Below the pieces are notes generated by a model. The model saw nothing but the letters and a program-made list of their open reading frames with translations. It searched no databases and was not told the DNA's origin. Below, piece after piece: positions 1 to 8,475 of a stretch of 64,000 nucleotides of DNA (positions are counted from its first letter, which is position 1; each line of letters begins with the position of its first letter). The position numbers were made by a program, and so were the translations under genes. The stretch lies in NCBI RefSeq assembly GCF_001050135.1, contig NZ_CP012040.1, forward strand, positions 248,001-312,000, written 5' to 3'. This stretch comes from Cyclobacterium amurskyense (lineage in GTDB: Bacteria; Bacteroidota; Bacteroidia; Cytophagales; Cyclobacteriaceae).

Positions 1-727
1 GAGGGCAACAAGGCAGTATGGATAGAGAAAGCACAATAGGTATCATTACGGCTATGAATAACCTCATGATAAAAAAGTGCCTTATGTTTATTTGTTTCAT
101 TTTCTGGCTACCTATTGATCGAAAATAAAATTTCCGTATTAGTTAATTTGCTAAGCAAAGTTATGGAATTCTTTTTCCATTAACTCGGATTATGTAAAAG
201 GATTCGTAATCAGGGATGTAACCGCAAGAAAATCAGGCTATTTTGAAGTGGTTCCCCACGTAACAGAAGACCTATTGCATAATTCCATCTAACTTAATTT
301 AATAAGGTGGTTTTATTTACGTTGAAGACCAACATTCTGGGACATGATAGCTGTTTTTGCTCATTTTCTCTGTTCATTTTTGGCTTGACCCAAAAACGAA
401 CCAAAAAAGTCAAGGCTGTCAAATCTTATTTCAAATGATGGAAAAGAATTGTAGAATAGACTTCATATACGGCGCCATCATTTGATTTTTGAAGCAGCAT
501 TACAGGCTAAAAAAGAGTGGATCTCTTTGAGGAGCTAACTCTTTTTCTTAACGCCCTCCATACTGCTCCAAAAACCATAAGCTTTGAAGGCCGGAAAAAG
601 CCTGACACTTTATACTCTCCAAGTGTATCCGATTGTAGACAAAAAATACGGTATTTATTAACAAATACTAATGCTGCCTTTCAAAGGTTTAAATTATAAT
701 TGTTTCGACTTTATTTTACTGCCTCAA
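1..727. other. Non-coding left edge of the window
   Basis: I see no supportable gene here. Open frames are short, start on GTG and have no recognisable protein. The stretch holds a degenerate copy of the dispersed repeat (184-295) and a short low-complexity stretch around 365-415 built of C/A-rich words. The first 120 bases could be the flank of a gene lying outside the window, but nothing inside shows this. Confidence 0.5.
184..295 (-). repeat. Dispersed structured repeat, degenerate copy A
   Basis: This is a shortened copy of the repeat seen in full at 19210-19430, in reverse orientation. It keeps the CGGATTATGT end, the GCAAGAAAATCAGGCT segment and a CCTATTGCATAATTC end, but has lost most of the central hairpin region. 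Confidence 0.6.
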
Positions 728-846
728 TTTTAACCCGAAATAGGCAATAGACATTCTATTACGTACTGAAATCGCTTTAAAATCAGCCACTTGGTTGCTG
801 TTTGGAGGTTTCATCTTTGAGACGAAAAGCTTAAACCTCCAAACAG
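728..846 (+). repeat. Dispersed structured repeat, copy B (half copy)
   Basis: It starts with TTTAACCCGAAATAGGCAAT and continues through the segment ATCGCTTTAAAATCAGCCAC shared with other copies. It ends in a perfect 14-bp inverted repeat (798-811 with 833-846, arms CTGTTTGGAGGTTT and AAACCTCCAAACAG). In other copies the outer CTGTTT/AAACAG arms are the same but the interior differs, so the hairpin is kept while the sequence changes. It lies just beyond the 3' end of the ABC permease gene. Confidence 0.75.
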
Positions 847-879
847 CTTTATTTATATAAAACAGGAAAAAAGAGATGC

Positions 880-1884
880 TTAGGTTCTTATTTCTCTTCT
901 CATAAATAGGTAATAAGAAAAGGCAAAGCAAAGTAAAGTAGCTGCTATCAGCCCTGTTAATTGTGGCCAAACAATCAGCAGGCTATCTCTGATTGAAAGT
1001 GGTGAAGGAATGGCCCCAGCCATTTGTTCCATAGTAACAGGCCCCAAACTCCTAACAGAAGGCATTAACAAGGTAGTGGTAGCATCTGCATAGAGTTGAC
1101 TTGGTGCAAGTCGAAGAAAATTCAATATCATTTCATTGAGGTGCATTACTTGCATTTGAGACAATTCACCAGAACCTGAGGTTAGCATGGTAACCACCAT
1201 ATTGATAACTATCTGATAGAATACCGTGAAAAACAACCATATGCCAATAGCTGTAAGTGCAGAAGTTGATGCCTGTTTAAAGACAATGGAAAGTAAAATA
1301 GAAAGTCCTAGCCAAAAACCTACATAAACAGTACAGAGCAGCATAAAACATAGAATTCTTACCAGCTCTTCAACTTCTATCATTACCCCAGTAATGAGCA
1401 TTCCTCCTCCAATCATCAATAAAGAGAGCGAGAGCAACAAGGTTCCTACCAGAAGCAGGGAGCTGACAAATTTGGACAAAAGCAAATTGTCACGGTAAAC
1501 GGGCTGAGCCATAATCCGTGTCAATGTACCGTTTTGTTGTTCCGAATTAATGGCATCAAAGCCAAGGCTGATTCCCAATAAGGGGCCTAAAAAATTAAGA
1601 AAAACATGAAACGGTGGCAATGTCCCTTCTGTAGTTGTCAGTATTTTAAGGTACAAGAAAAGGCTTTCCATATCTTTGACCTTTGCCACGGTGTCTTTAA
1701 TATTGTTCATGGCCACCGCAGTTGCCCCCCAAAAGGTAAGCACGATAAGTACCAATAAAATAATAAACCTCCAACTGCGAATATGACCAGCGACCTCCTT
1801 TCTCACCAATATCCAAAAGGGGTTTCGCCGATTTTCATCGCGCATAGAAGCATTCTTATCCAACGCATTTATGATTCCTTTCAT
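880..1884 (-). CDS. ABC-2 type transporter permease
   Basis: This is the membrane subunit of an ABC exporter of the NosY/ABC-2 kind, 334 residues. A cytoplasmic N-terminal stretch is followed by about six hydrophobic segments (roughly residues 39-58, 110-130, 145-170, 180-205, 215-240, 305-325). The long first extracytoplasmic loop and the FDAINSEQQNGTL segment are typical of the family. The start overlaps the stop of the ATPase gene (ATGA-type overlap at 1881-1884), so the two are translationally coupled. It is the third gene of a NEW3 - ATPase - permease operon. The substrate is not evident; related operons export unknown compounds or support protein or copper-site maturation, so specificity is left open. 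Confidence 0.85.
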   Translation of the reverse strand: MKGIINALDKNASMRDENRRNPFWILVRKEVAGHIRSWRFIILLVLIVLTFWGATAVAMNNIKDTVAKVKDMESLFLYLKILTTTEGTLPPFHVFLNFLGPLLGISLGFDAINSEQQNGTLTRIMAQPVYRDNLLLSKFVSSLLLVGTLLLSLSLLMIGGGMLITGVMIEVEELVRILCFMLLCTVYVGFWLGLSILLSIVFKQASTSALTAIGIWLFFTVFYQIVINMVVTMLTSGSGELSQMQVMHLNEMILNFLRLAPSQLYADATTTLLMPSVRSLGPVTMEQMAGAIPSPLSIRDSLLIVWPQLTGLIAATLLCFAFSYYLFMRREIRT

Positions 1885-2849
1885 TGATTTATAGTCTCCT
1901 TTATATTGTTTTCAAAATACTTTTGATAAATATCCTCTAGTCCATATTCTTTCTTTTGGACTCCTGTGATAGGATATCCTTTTTCCACCAAAAACCGGAC
2001 AATATCAGGTGTAATATCCTCACTTCCTGAGATCCAAACATCATGGGAATCAACGGAAATTTCCTCAATAGAAGGTAACTGAAGTAACTCTGTTTCATCT
2101 TTCCATGGCAGGTCAATGGGGTTTTTGAAGGTTACATTTACCTCAAAGGATTTACCAGAAAAAAGGCGGTTAGAAAGCGAAGCGATATCCCCTTCGATCA
2201 GAAGTTCACCTTTCACAAAAATCCCAACCCTATCACAAACCTGCTGCACCTGATGAAGGTGATGGGATGAAAGCAGAACTGTAAGTCCTTTTTCCCTACT
2301 TAACCGTAAAATAAGAGACAAAAACTCTTTAACCCCACGCGGATCAATACCTAAAGTAGGTTCGTCCAATACCACAACCTGAGGTTTTTTGATAAGCACT
2401 TCTGCCAAACCTAAGCGTTGCTTCATTCCTCTTGAATAGGCTGCTGTTTTTTTATGAATGGCATCTTCTGGCAAGCCGACCATTTCCATTACGGCTATGG
2501 CGTCTTTTTCGACTTCACTGCGTGGAATCCCATTCAATTCCCCGATATACATCAGGTTTTCCAAGGCAGACATATTATCGTAAAACCCAACATTGTCTGG
2601 CATATAGCCCACGACTTTTTTTACAGCTATGGGATCATTGGTGGAATTAACCCCACAAACATGAGCCGTTCCAGCACTGGGCTCAGTAAGCCCCATCATC
2701 ATCAGAATAGTGGTCGTCTTTCCTGCCCCATTTGGGCCCAACAGGCCAAATATTTCGCCTTTATTTATGGTGAGATCCAATTCATTAACCGCAGTGAAAG
2801 TGCCATATTTTTTCGTAAGGCCTTTCAACGCTATTACCTGCTTATCCAT
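1881..2849 (-). CDS. ABC transporter ATP-binding protein
   Basis: This is a 322-residue ATPase of the CcmA/NosF type that powers the permease encoded just downstream. Walker A is GPNGAGKTT (residues 38-46), the ABC signature is SRGMKQRLG (about 139-147) and Walker B is VVVLDEP (about 158-164), followed by the H-loop segment SSHHLHQV. The C-terminal 80 residues form the extra domain seen in this subfamily. The gene starts 7 bp after the NEW3-domain gene ends and overlaps the permease start. Function as an exporter ATPase is firm; the substrate is unknown. Confidence 0.92.
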   Translation of the reverse strand: MDKQVIALKGLTKKYGTFTAVNELDLTINKGEIFGLLGPNGAGKTTTILMMMGLTEPSAGTAHVCGVNSTNDPIAVKKVVGYMPDNVGFYDNMSALENLMYIGELNGIPRSEVEKDAIAVMEMVGLPEDAIHKKTAAYSRGMKQRLGLAEVLIKKPQVVVLDEPTLGIDPRGVKEFLSLILRLSREKGLTVLLSSHHLHQVQQVCDRVGIFVKGELLIEGDIASLSNRLFSGKSFEVNVTFKNPIDLPWKDETELLQLPSIEEISVDSHDVWISGSEDITPDIVRFLVEKGYPITGVQKKEYGLEDIYQKYFENNIKETINQ

Positions 2850-2856
2850 GACCTTT

Positions 2857-3714
2857 TTATCTTCTTCCGAACTTTCGAATCAGTACATAAACAAATCCTA
2901 CGGCGATCAATATTATCAAAATACCGATACCTCCAGACAATAGGGATGTTTTTACTGTCACCCTATAGGTTGCCGTACTTGTGCTTTCTGAGTTTTTGGC
3001 AGTGAACTTACTTACATAATCTCCTGCCAAAGTTTTATTAGGAACTGATAAAGTAGCAATCACATCTGCACTTTTTCCAGGCTCAAGCTCTTCCAATTCG
3101 GAGGGAGAAAAGCTTACCTCCCATTTTGATGGGGTATTCGAAGTAAGGGTTATTTCATTTAAGGGAAGTGAACCTCTATTGATTACTTTTAAGTGAATTT
3201 CAGTATTTTTTCCTTCAGTAATTTCACCACTTAAACGGCCTGAAGGGGTAGTTAGCTCTAAATCATAGGCGCCTTCCACAACTGCCTCAAGCTCCAGTTC
3301 CATCGAATCTTTTCCGGATTTTGCGAATACAGGGAAGCTATACTTTTTGGGAGCTGCATCATGGGCAGGCTTCACCTCAACATTGAGACTTTCCGATTTA
3401 CCAGGTTCCAAATTAATAGAGGTGACTTGGCTTCCTCTGGCCTTAAATACCAGCCTCCAGCCTTTAGGGGCTTCAGCATTGAGTTCATATACCTTTACCT
3501 TGTCAGAGTTGTTTTTTAGGGTTGTCTGAAAACGAAAGGTCTCATTAACAGGGGCTTCTATATTGAATAAGCGTGCTGTAAACGAGGATTCAGAATTTGA
3601 ATCTTGTGCTGAAACCGCAATTGGATGAAGGTGAAACAAAAGGACTAATAACAATGGAAAAAACCATCCCTTGCCCCTTCTGAGGCCTTTTTTTAGTAAA
3701 TAAACGGCTGACAT
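2857..3714 (-). CDS. NEW3-domain membrane-anchored exported protein
   Basis: This 285-residue protein has an N-terminal signal peptide ending near SAQDS (about residue 37), then two beta-rich repeats with the NEW3 / alpha-galactosidase-associated look (ETFRFQTTLKNNS near 58 and NTEIHLKVINRGS near 170, each followed by a P.GW or PSKWEV motif). A C-terminal transmembrane helix (about 259-280) ends in Arg/Lys. The body should therefore sit outside the cytoplasmic membrane, tethered at its C-terminus. It heads the operon with the ATPase and permease, and such NEW3-ABC gene trios recur in Bacteroidota. A role as an external accessory or substrate-binding part of the transporter is inferred from position only. 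Confidence 0.8.
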   Translation of the reverse strand: MSAVYLLKKGLRRGKGWFFPLLLVLLFHLHPIAVSAQDSNSESSFTARLFNIEAPVNETFRFQTTLKNNSDKVKVYELNAEAPKGWRLVFKARGSQVTSINLEPGKSESLNVEVKPAHDAAPKKYSFPVFAKSGKDSMELELEAVVEGAYDLELTTPSGRLSGEITEGKNTEIHLKVINRGSLPLNEITLTSNTPSKWEVSFSPSELEELEPGKSADVIATLSVPNKTLAGDYVSKFTAKNSESTSTATYRVTVKTSLLSGGIGILIILIAVGFVYVLIRKFGRR

Positions 3715-3957
3715 AATAATAAATAAGTGAAGTTTATAAATTAAATTAATAAAGTAAAATCTCTGTCTATTTATCGTATGATAGCTATTTTGATAGCGGG
3801 TTCAATTATAAAATCGAAGAAAAAAAAATACAAGCAATTAACTTTTTTTAACAATTCTATACACGGAAAATTCTTCTCCCCACTAACCCCCAATTTTCAG
3901 AAAAATGTCTTGGTGATTTTTAGGGTTTTCACCTTACCATTGTTTAATTTTAAGGCG

Positions 3958-4785
3958 ATGACTGACAAAAATAATCTTTTAAATTCAGATTTTAACCTAC
4001 TCAACCACAACTGGAAGAAACTGGTTTTGATAAGCTTTTGTACCCTTTTTTCTATCCTCTTCATTAACCTCTATACACCATTCAGGATAGATCAATGGGA
4101 GGCAGATCAAGGCCTGTCCCAATTTTTTAGACTTTCAGGGTTTGGAATTATCGGCGGAGTGGTAATAGGTCTATCACAACTGATTATTAAGCCTATATTA
4201 TTCAAAAGAGAACATAAAGTGGTTCACTTTATCCTCTGGACAATTGCTGAAATTCTGGTATTATCACTTGTTTTCTATGGATTGTATGGCAGCCATGGCT
4301 CCAACTTTTTTTCTGAATATTTTATTAGCCTGAAATATACTTTTCTGGGGCTATTGATCCCCTATACTTTGGCTTTATGTTTCATCTTCATTTTTAACAA
4401 ACAACAGGAAAGCCAAAAACAAGCGGAACCTGACACCTTTATCAATAAGATAATAAGCTTAAAAGATGAATACGGAAACAACAGGTTATCTTTAAAATCA
4501 TCCGATATACTATTTATCGAAGCGGCAGATAACTATTCAATTATTTATTACAGGGATAGTGACACCATCAAAAAAGAGATGCTTCGGAATTCTTTAAAAG
4601 CCCTCTCTGAACAACTTAAAGACTTCGCCATAAAAAGGTGCCATAGATCTTATCTGGTCAATGTGCAAAATGTAAAATTGGCAAAAAAAGCTTCAGGTAA
4701 AGTCAGCCTGCACTTGGAAGGCAGCGTGTCAATCGTCCCTGTATCACGCAAATTCACCCCTGAGTTCGATCACTTATTGCACTAA
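3958..4785 (+). CDS. Membrane-bound LytTR-family DNA-binding regulator
   Basis: The protein has 275 residues from the chosen ATG. The same frame is open back to 3778, but that extension is Lys/Phe-rich and unlike the family, so the internal ATG at 3958 is preferred. Four hydrophobic helices come first (starting near KKLVLISF, GFGIIGGVV, VVHFILWTI and YTFLGLLIPY), then a LytTR DNA-binding domain in the last 100 residues (LSLKSSDILFIEAADNYSII, then RCHRSYLVN and PVSRKFTPEF). There is no receiver domain, so this is the integral-membrane LytTR type common in Bacteroidota. It is divergent from the NEW3-ABC operon across a short gap, and control of that operon is plausible but unproven. Confidence 0.85.
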   Translation: MTDKNNLLNSDFNLLNHNWKKLVLISFCTLFSILFINLYTPFRIDQWEADQGLSQFFRLSGFGIIGGVVIGLSQLIIKPILFKREHKVVHFILWTIAEILVLSLVFYGLYGSHGSNFFSEYFISLKYTFLGLLIPYTLALCFIFIFNKQQESQKQAEPDTFINKIISLKDEYGNNRLSLKSSDILFIEAADNYSIIYYRDSDTIKKEMLRNSLKALSEQLKDFAIKRCHRSYLVNVQNVKLAKKASGKVSLHLEGSVSIVPVSRKFTPEFDHLLH

Positions 4786-4851
4786 TCCCTGTCACTCACC
4801 CCTAAATAGAGGCTTAAAACCCTATTTTTCATACTGCATCTGAAAGGCTCA

Positions 4852-4859
4852 TACCTTTG
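4852..4859 (+). promoter_or_regulatory. Bacteroidota -7 promoter element
   Basis: TACCTTTG matches TAnnTTTG and lies 31 bp before the preferred ATG at 4891. A T-rich stretch sits about 20 bp upstream but there is no clean TTG at -33. It supports starting the small secreted protein at 4891 rather than at 4867, which would be almost at the transcription start. Confidence 0.5.
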
Positions 4860-4890
4860 TTTCATTATGTATAACCAAAAACATCCTATC

Positions 4891-5271
4891 ATGAAAAATT
4901 TAAGTGCAGTATTACTCTTATTATTCACCGTATCATTTTTTAATACGGAGGTGATGGCCTTTGAAATACCTTCTAAATATGAAGGCACATGGGCATACGA
5001 ATGCTATGACGCTCCATACCCTTATCACGAAGGCACTGTGCATATCGCTTATAAGGACAAAGCAACCACGGTAAAGATTACTTTTAAAAACGGTCAATCC
5101 GTTGCAGGAAAAAATGTAAATGTAAAAGATGGAAAATTATCCTTTGAGGTAAATGTGGAAGGAAATGTGGTAAAAACTATACTGGAACAGAAAGGCGATA
5201 AAGTAACTGGTAAGGCCAATTCACCTGAGGGCGTTATGAACCTGGTGATTAAGAAAAAGGCGGAAAAATAA
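4891..5271 (+). CDS. Small secreted protein of unknown function
   Basis: This 126-residue protein begins with a clear signal peptide (KNLSAVLLLLFTVSFF, cleavage probably after VMA near residue 24). The mature part is about 100 residues and rich in Lys, Val and Gly. Its beta-strand pattern (TVKITFKNGQ, KLSFEVNVEG, VKTILEQKGDKVTGKANSPEG) resembles small lipocalin-like periplasmic domains, but I do not recognise a named family. An upstream ATG at 4867 adds eight residues; the promoter position favours 4891. A strong terminator follows at 5308. Confidence 0.7.
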   Translation: MKNLSAVLLLLFTVSFFNTEVMAFEIPSKYEGTWAYECYDAPYPYHEGTVHIAYKDKATTVKITFKNGQSVAGKNVNVKDGKLSFEVNVEGNVVKTILEQKGDKVTGKANSPEGVMNLVIKKKAEK

Positions 5272-5307
5272 ACGTTTCGAGAATTTACTTTTTCTTAGAA
5301 AAAAACA

Positions 5308-5345
5308 AGCCCAAAGTCTATAAGCTTTGGGCTGTTCCTATTTTT
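5308..5345 (+). terminator. Intrinsic terminator after the small secreted protein gene
   Basis: Perfect 9-bp arms AGCCCAAAG (5308-5316) and CTTTGGGCT (5325-5333) are followed by a T-rich tract (TTCCTATTTTT). Confidence 0.85.
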
Positions 5346-5498
5346 AAAAAGAAAATCCAATTAAAATTCATGATTTTAATAAACACAGGCCTAGCTACTT
5401 ACAGTTTTGTTTTCCTTTACAGTCTATCCTTTTTGTCCACTAGCGATTTTAACCAAATTTTGTTATCTTTATTAGTTAAGCTCGGTTTATGCAAAAAG

Positions 5499-6101
5499 AT
5501 GGAAAAGTCAAAAGATAAAGTCAAAGAACCCTTTTCTGCCTATGGAAGCTACTCCTATGCAGACTACCTCTCCTGGCAATTGGATGAGATGGTGGAATTG
5601 ATTCGGGGAAAAGTATTCAGGCAGGCGGCAGCAGCTCCTCGTAGAATCCATGAAGAACTTACGGTAGCCTTGGTTACGAGAATTCATGGATATTTAAAAG
5701 GAGGAAGCTGTAAGGTGTATACCGCCCCCTTTGATGTGCGACTTCCGGTTTCTTCCAGAAAGCACAAGGATATCGATACTGTAGTGCAGCCGGACCTCTG
5801 TGTGGTCTGCAATTCGGAAAAGCTGGACGAATTAGGCTGTGTGGGTGCCCCGGACTTGGTCATAGAAATTCTCTCCCCTGGAAATAATAAAAAAGAACTG
5901 CAATTGAAATATGAGGTGTATGAGGCCTCCGGAGTCAAGGAATATTGGGTGATCCATCCTGATGAACGCACCTTGTTGATCTATACCCTGGAAACCGGAA
6001 ATTACCGTCCTTCTCGGTTGTACACCATGGGAGATAGGGTCAAGTCGGAGGTTCTCCTCGGATTTGAATTGGATTTGGATGAGGTGTTTGGGGAATTGTA
6101 A
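5499..6101 (+). CDS. Uma2 family nuclease-like protein, copy 1
   Basis: This 200-residue protein belongs to the Uma2/DUF820 family with a PD-(D/E)XK-type fold. The core motifs are VQPDLCVVC, the catalytic-looking PDLVIEILSP (about residues 118-127) and KEYWVIHPDERTLLIY. The cellular target is unknown for the family. The frame is open upstream to 5370, but the start at 5499 gives exactly the same length and N-terminus as the second copy. It is nearly identical to copy 2 at 6260-6862 except for one divergent block around residues 52-77. The shared similarity extends about 45 bp upstream of the ATG and into the GAATTGTAAGTTCAA 3' end, so this is a recent tandem duplication. Confidence 0.9.
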   Translation: MEKSKDKVKEPFSAYGSYSYADYLSWQLDEMVELIRGKVFRQAAAAPRRIHEELTVALVTRIHGYLKGGSCKVYTAPFDVRLPVSSRKHKDIDTVVQPDLCVVCNSEKLDELGCVGAPDLVIEILSPGNNKKELQLKYEVYEASGVKEYWVIHPDERTLLIYTLETGNYRPSRLYTMGDRVKSEVLLGFELDLDEVFGEL

Positions 6102-6259
6102 GTTCAAACGATAACAATAAGATCTCTTTATAACTGAGGAATATAAATTAGAACTATATAATTGTTAATTGAGGATTACATACAATTACAAACTTTATCT
6201 ACCGATTAATTCGTTCAAATCTTGTTATCTTTATTAAGCAACTTCGATTTGTGTGAAAG

Positions 6260-6862
6260 ATGGAAAAGTCAAAAGATAAAGTCAAAGAGCCCTTTTCTGC
6301 ATATGGAAGCTATTCCTATGCAGATTATCTTTCTTGGCAACTGGATGAGATGGTGGAGCTGATCCGCGGAAAAGTATTCAGGCAGGCGGCTGCAGCGCCT
6401 AGAAGGATACACCAAGAAGTTTCTATGGTGCTTTCAAATACGCTTTATCAATTTTTAAAAGGGAAAACCTGCAAAGTATATGTAGCCCCATTTGATGTGC
6501 GCCTTCCGGTCTCTTCCAGAAAGCACAAGGATATCGATACCGTAGTGCAGCCAGACCTATGTGTAGTCTGCGATCGGGAAAAACTGGATGAATTGGGTTG
6601 TGTGGGTGCTCCGGACCTGATTATAGAGATCCTCTCACCCGGTAACAATAAAAAGGAGCTGCAACTGAAATACGAGGTATACGAGTCCTCCGGAGTGAAG
6701 GAATATTGGGTAATCCACCCTGACGAGCGTACCCTGTTAATCTATACCCTTGAAGGAGGAAAATACCAACCTTCCCGCCTATTTACCATGGGAGACCGGG
6801 TGAAATCACAGGCGCTTGCTGGGTTTGAGTTAGATTTGGATGAAGTGTTTGGGGAATTGTAA
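6260..6862 (+). CDS. Uma2 family nuclease-like protein, copy 2
   Basis: This is a second 200-residue Uma2/DUF820 protein 158 bp after the first. The first 51 residues and most of 78-200 are the same as copy 1, while about 15 of 26 residues differ in the block RIHQEVSMVLSNTLYQF and following. PDLIIEILSP carries the conserved acidic residues and KEYWVIHPDE the C-terminal strand. Each copy has its own upstream element resembling TGTTATCTTTATTA, so both may be transcribed independently. Multiple Uma2 paralogues are common in some bacteria; their biological role is not established. Confidence 0.9.
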   Translation: MEKSKDKVKEPFSAYGSYSYADYLSWQLDEMVELIRGKVFRQAAAAPRRIHQEVSMVLSNTLYQFLKGKTCKVYVAPFDVRLPVSSRKHKDIDTVVQPDLCVVCDREKLDELGCVGAPDLIIEILSPGNNKKELQLKYEVYESSGVKEYWVIHPDERTLLIYTLEGGKYQPSRLFTMGDRVKSQALAGFELDLDEVFGEL

Positions 6863-7067
6863 GTTCAACTTATTGGCTTTCCATTGACCATCAAAAAAGC
6901 ATTGCCATTTTAACCCCTTCCTCCATAAACCAAATCACTGTCACATTAATGCTCATTCTATAACTCACTATAAATACGATGGGTATCCATTGTTTTTATA
7001 AATTCAATTGTAGCCTTAAAGGTTTAATGCTATTATTGTGGTTAAAACACATAAGAATTAACACAAA

Positions 7068-8306
7068 ATGAACAAATATATCCTTGCTTTTGCCCTTCTC
7101 AGCAATTTATCCTTTACTATTTCCTGCTCAGAGCGCCAAAAAGACAATCAGACCATTGAGGACAGTCCAAATAATTTTTTGCAGGACAAAAAGTTTTTAG
7201 AGAAATTTGATCCAAATCTTGTGGAGCTAAGTACGGCTGACGAGCAGGCCAAAATCCTGGTATCCCCTAAGTACCAGGGCAAAGTTTTCACCTCTACCGC
7301 AGCTGGGGAAAATGGAGAAAGTTTTGGATGGATAAACTATAAAGCATTTGAAGGCCCGTTAGACAAACATATGAATGCCTATGGAGGCGAAAGTCGCCTA
7401 TGGCTTGGGCCGGAAGGAAACAAGTACTCCCTATATTTTGAGCCGGGAAAAAAAATGGTGTTTGAGAACTGGCACACCCCTGCAGCCATTGACCATGAAC
7501 CCTGGGAAAAAACCAAGGCTGGCCCGAGGGAAATAGCCATGACCAAATCAACCTCCATTACCAACTATCAGGGAACCGAGTTTAAGTTACAGCTTCAACG
7601 TACCGTTGCCCTTCTGGAAAAGGAGGAAATCTTAAAAAACACTGCTTTGACAGCCGATGTTTCTGCCATCAAAATGATAGGCTATACCACCATCAATTCC
7701 ATTCAAAACACTGGCGATTTCCCATGGACCCCAGAAACCGGAGCCCCCTGCCTTTGGGTTTTGGACATGTTTAGGCCTAGCGCAAAAACCACCATTGTAT
7801 TGCCTCTCAAGCCAAATGACAGCAAAGAAGGACTTACCACCAACTATTTCGGTGAAATTCCAGAGGAAAGAATTGCCATCACAGAAAATTACTTATTCTT
7901 AAAGGCCGATGGCTTAAGCAGAGGCAAAGTGGGAGTATCCCCCGAAAGAGGCCTCCCTATGGCTGCCAGCTATGACCATCTCAACAAATTATTGAGCATC
8001 ACTACCTTCAATATTTCGTCTGAATTGCCCTACCTTAATCAGGAGTGGAACACCGATGCTGATCCTTTCAAAGGGGATGCGGTCAATGCTTATAATGATG
8101 GCCCCTTGGAAGATGGTAGCCAGATGGGTCCCTTTTACGAATTAGAGAGTGTTTCTCCAGGAGCTTTTCTTTCTCCCGGCCAAAGAATGGAGCATTTCCA
8201 CAACGTATACCACTTTACCGGAAACGAAAAGGAATTAAATGAAATCACCCAGCAATTATTGGGGATTTCTATTGCAGAGATAAATGGGGTGTTTGGTAAT
8301 GATTAA
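7068..8306 (+). CDS. Lipoprotein, DUF6786-like
   Basis: This 412-residue protein has a lipoprotein signal (FTISCSE, lipid-modified Cys near residue 20). The body contains motifs I associate with the DUF6786 family of Bacteroidota and Planctomycetes: a KVFTSTA segment, GGESRLWLGPEG, and PGAFLSPGQRMEHFHNVYHF near the end. These look like a galactose-mutarotase-type beta-sandwich. If so, it would act on or bind a sugar in the periplasm or at the outer membrane, but there is no direct evidence of activity. It is monocistronic, followed by a tandem 7-mer repeat and a repeat-rich gap. Family name is moderately certain; function is unknown. Confidence 0.75.
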   Translation: MNKYILAFALLSNLSFTISCSERQKDNQTIEDSPNNFLQDKKFLEKFDPNLVELSTADEQAKILVSPKYQGKVFTSTAAGENGESFGWINYKAFEGPLDKHMNAYGGESRLWLGPEGNKYSLYFEPGKKMVFENWHTPAAIDHEPWEKTKAGPREIAMTKSTSITNYQGTEFKLQLQRTVALLEKEEILKNTALTADVSAIKMIGYTTINSIQNTGDFPWTPETGAPCLWVLDMFRPSAKTTIVLPLKPNDSKEGLTTNYFGEIPEERIAITENYLFLKADGLSRGKVGVSPERGLPMAASYDHLNKLLSITTFNISSELPYLNQEWNTDADPFKGDAVNAYNDGPLEDGSQMGPFYELESVSPGAFLSPGQRMEHFHNVYHFTGNEKELNEITQQLLGISIAEINGVFGND

Positions 8307-8345
8307 TTGTTAATTGTTAATTGTTAATTGTTAATTGTTAATTGT
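8303..8345. repeat. Tandem TTAATTG 7-mer array
   Basis: Six successive units of TTAATTG start right at the stop codon of the preceding gene and run into a T-tract. The array is self-similar and may be length-variable. Confidence 0.85.
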
Positions 8346-8401
8346 TTTTTAAGGTATATACTTCAAGAATCTATTACCGGTGTTTGGGTTTGTTGAAGCA
8401 C

Positions 8402-8475
8402 CAGTACCTGACCCTGTCAAAGATCCGGTGGCTGAGCTTGTCTAAATACCGGCGCCTGAGCTTGTCGAAGTCATC
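8402..8475. repeat. Three direct repeats of a CTGAGCTTGTCGAAG-type word
   Basis: Three units of about 24 bp read CTGACCCTGTCAAAG, CTGAGCTTGTCTAAA and CTGAGCTTGTCGAAG, separated by CCGGTGG- or CCGGCGC-like linkers. The CTGAGC..GTCGAAG word is a recurrent intergenic repeat in Bacteroidota genomes. There are no spacers of variable sequence, so it is not a CRISPR. Confidence 0.7.

Noticed and set aside
517..699. 60-codon frame near the left edge
   Set aside because: It starts on GTG, has no neighbours or motif, and lies between two copies of the repeat.
716..970. 84-codon minus-strand frame over the repeat copy B and the permease 3' end
   Set aside because: It overlaps the permease gene in another frame and consists mainly of repeat sequence.
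2432..3005. Overlapping open frames on the plus strand opposite the ATPase and NEW3 genes
   Set aside because: They are antisense to well-supported genes with clear ABC and NEW3 motifs, and their own sequences are low in recognisable structure.
3778..3957. N-terminal extension of the LytTR regulator
   Set aside because: The added 60 residues are Lys/Phe-rich and do not resemble the family; the internal ATG is preferred, although the longer form cannot be fully excluded.
5370..5498. Upstream extension of the first Uma2 gene
   Set aside because: It adds 43 hydrophobic residues absent from the second copy, and the shared 200-residue length and upstream sequence favour the ATG at 5499.
8402..8475. 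Possible CRISPR array
   Set aside because: There are only three units, linkers are short and similar rather than unique spacers, and no cas genes are in the window.
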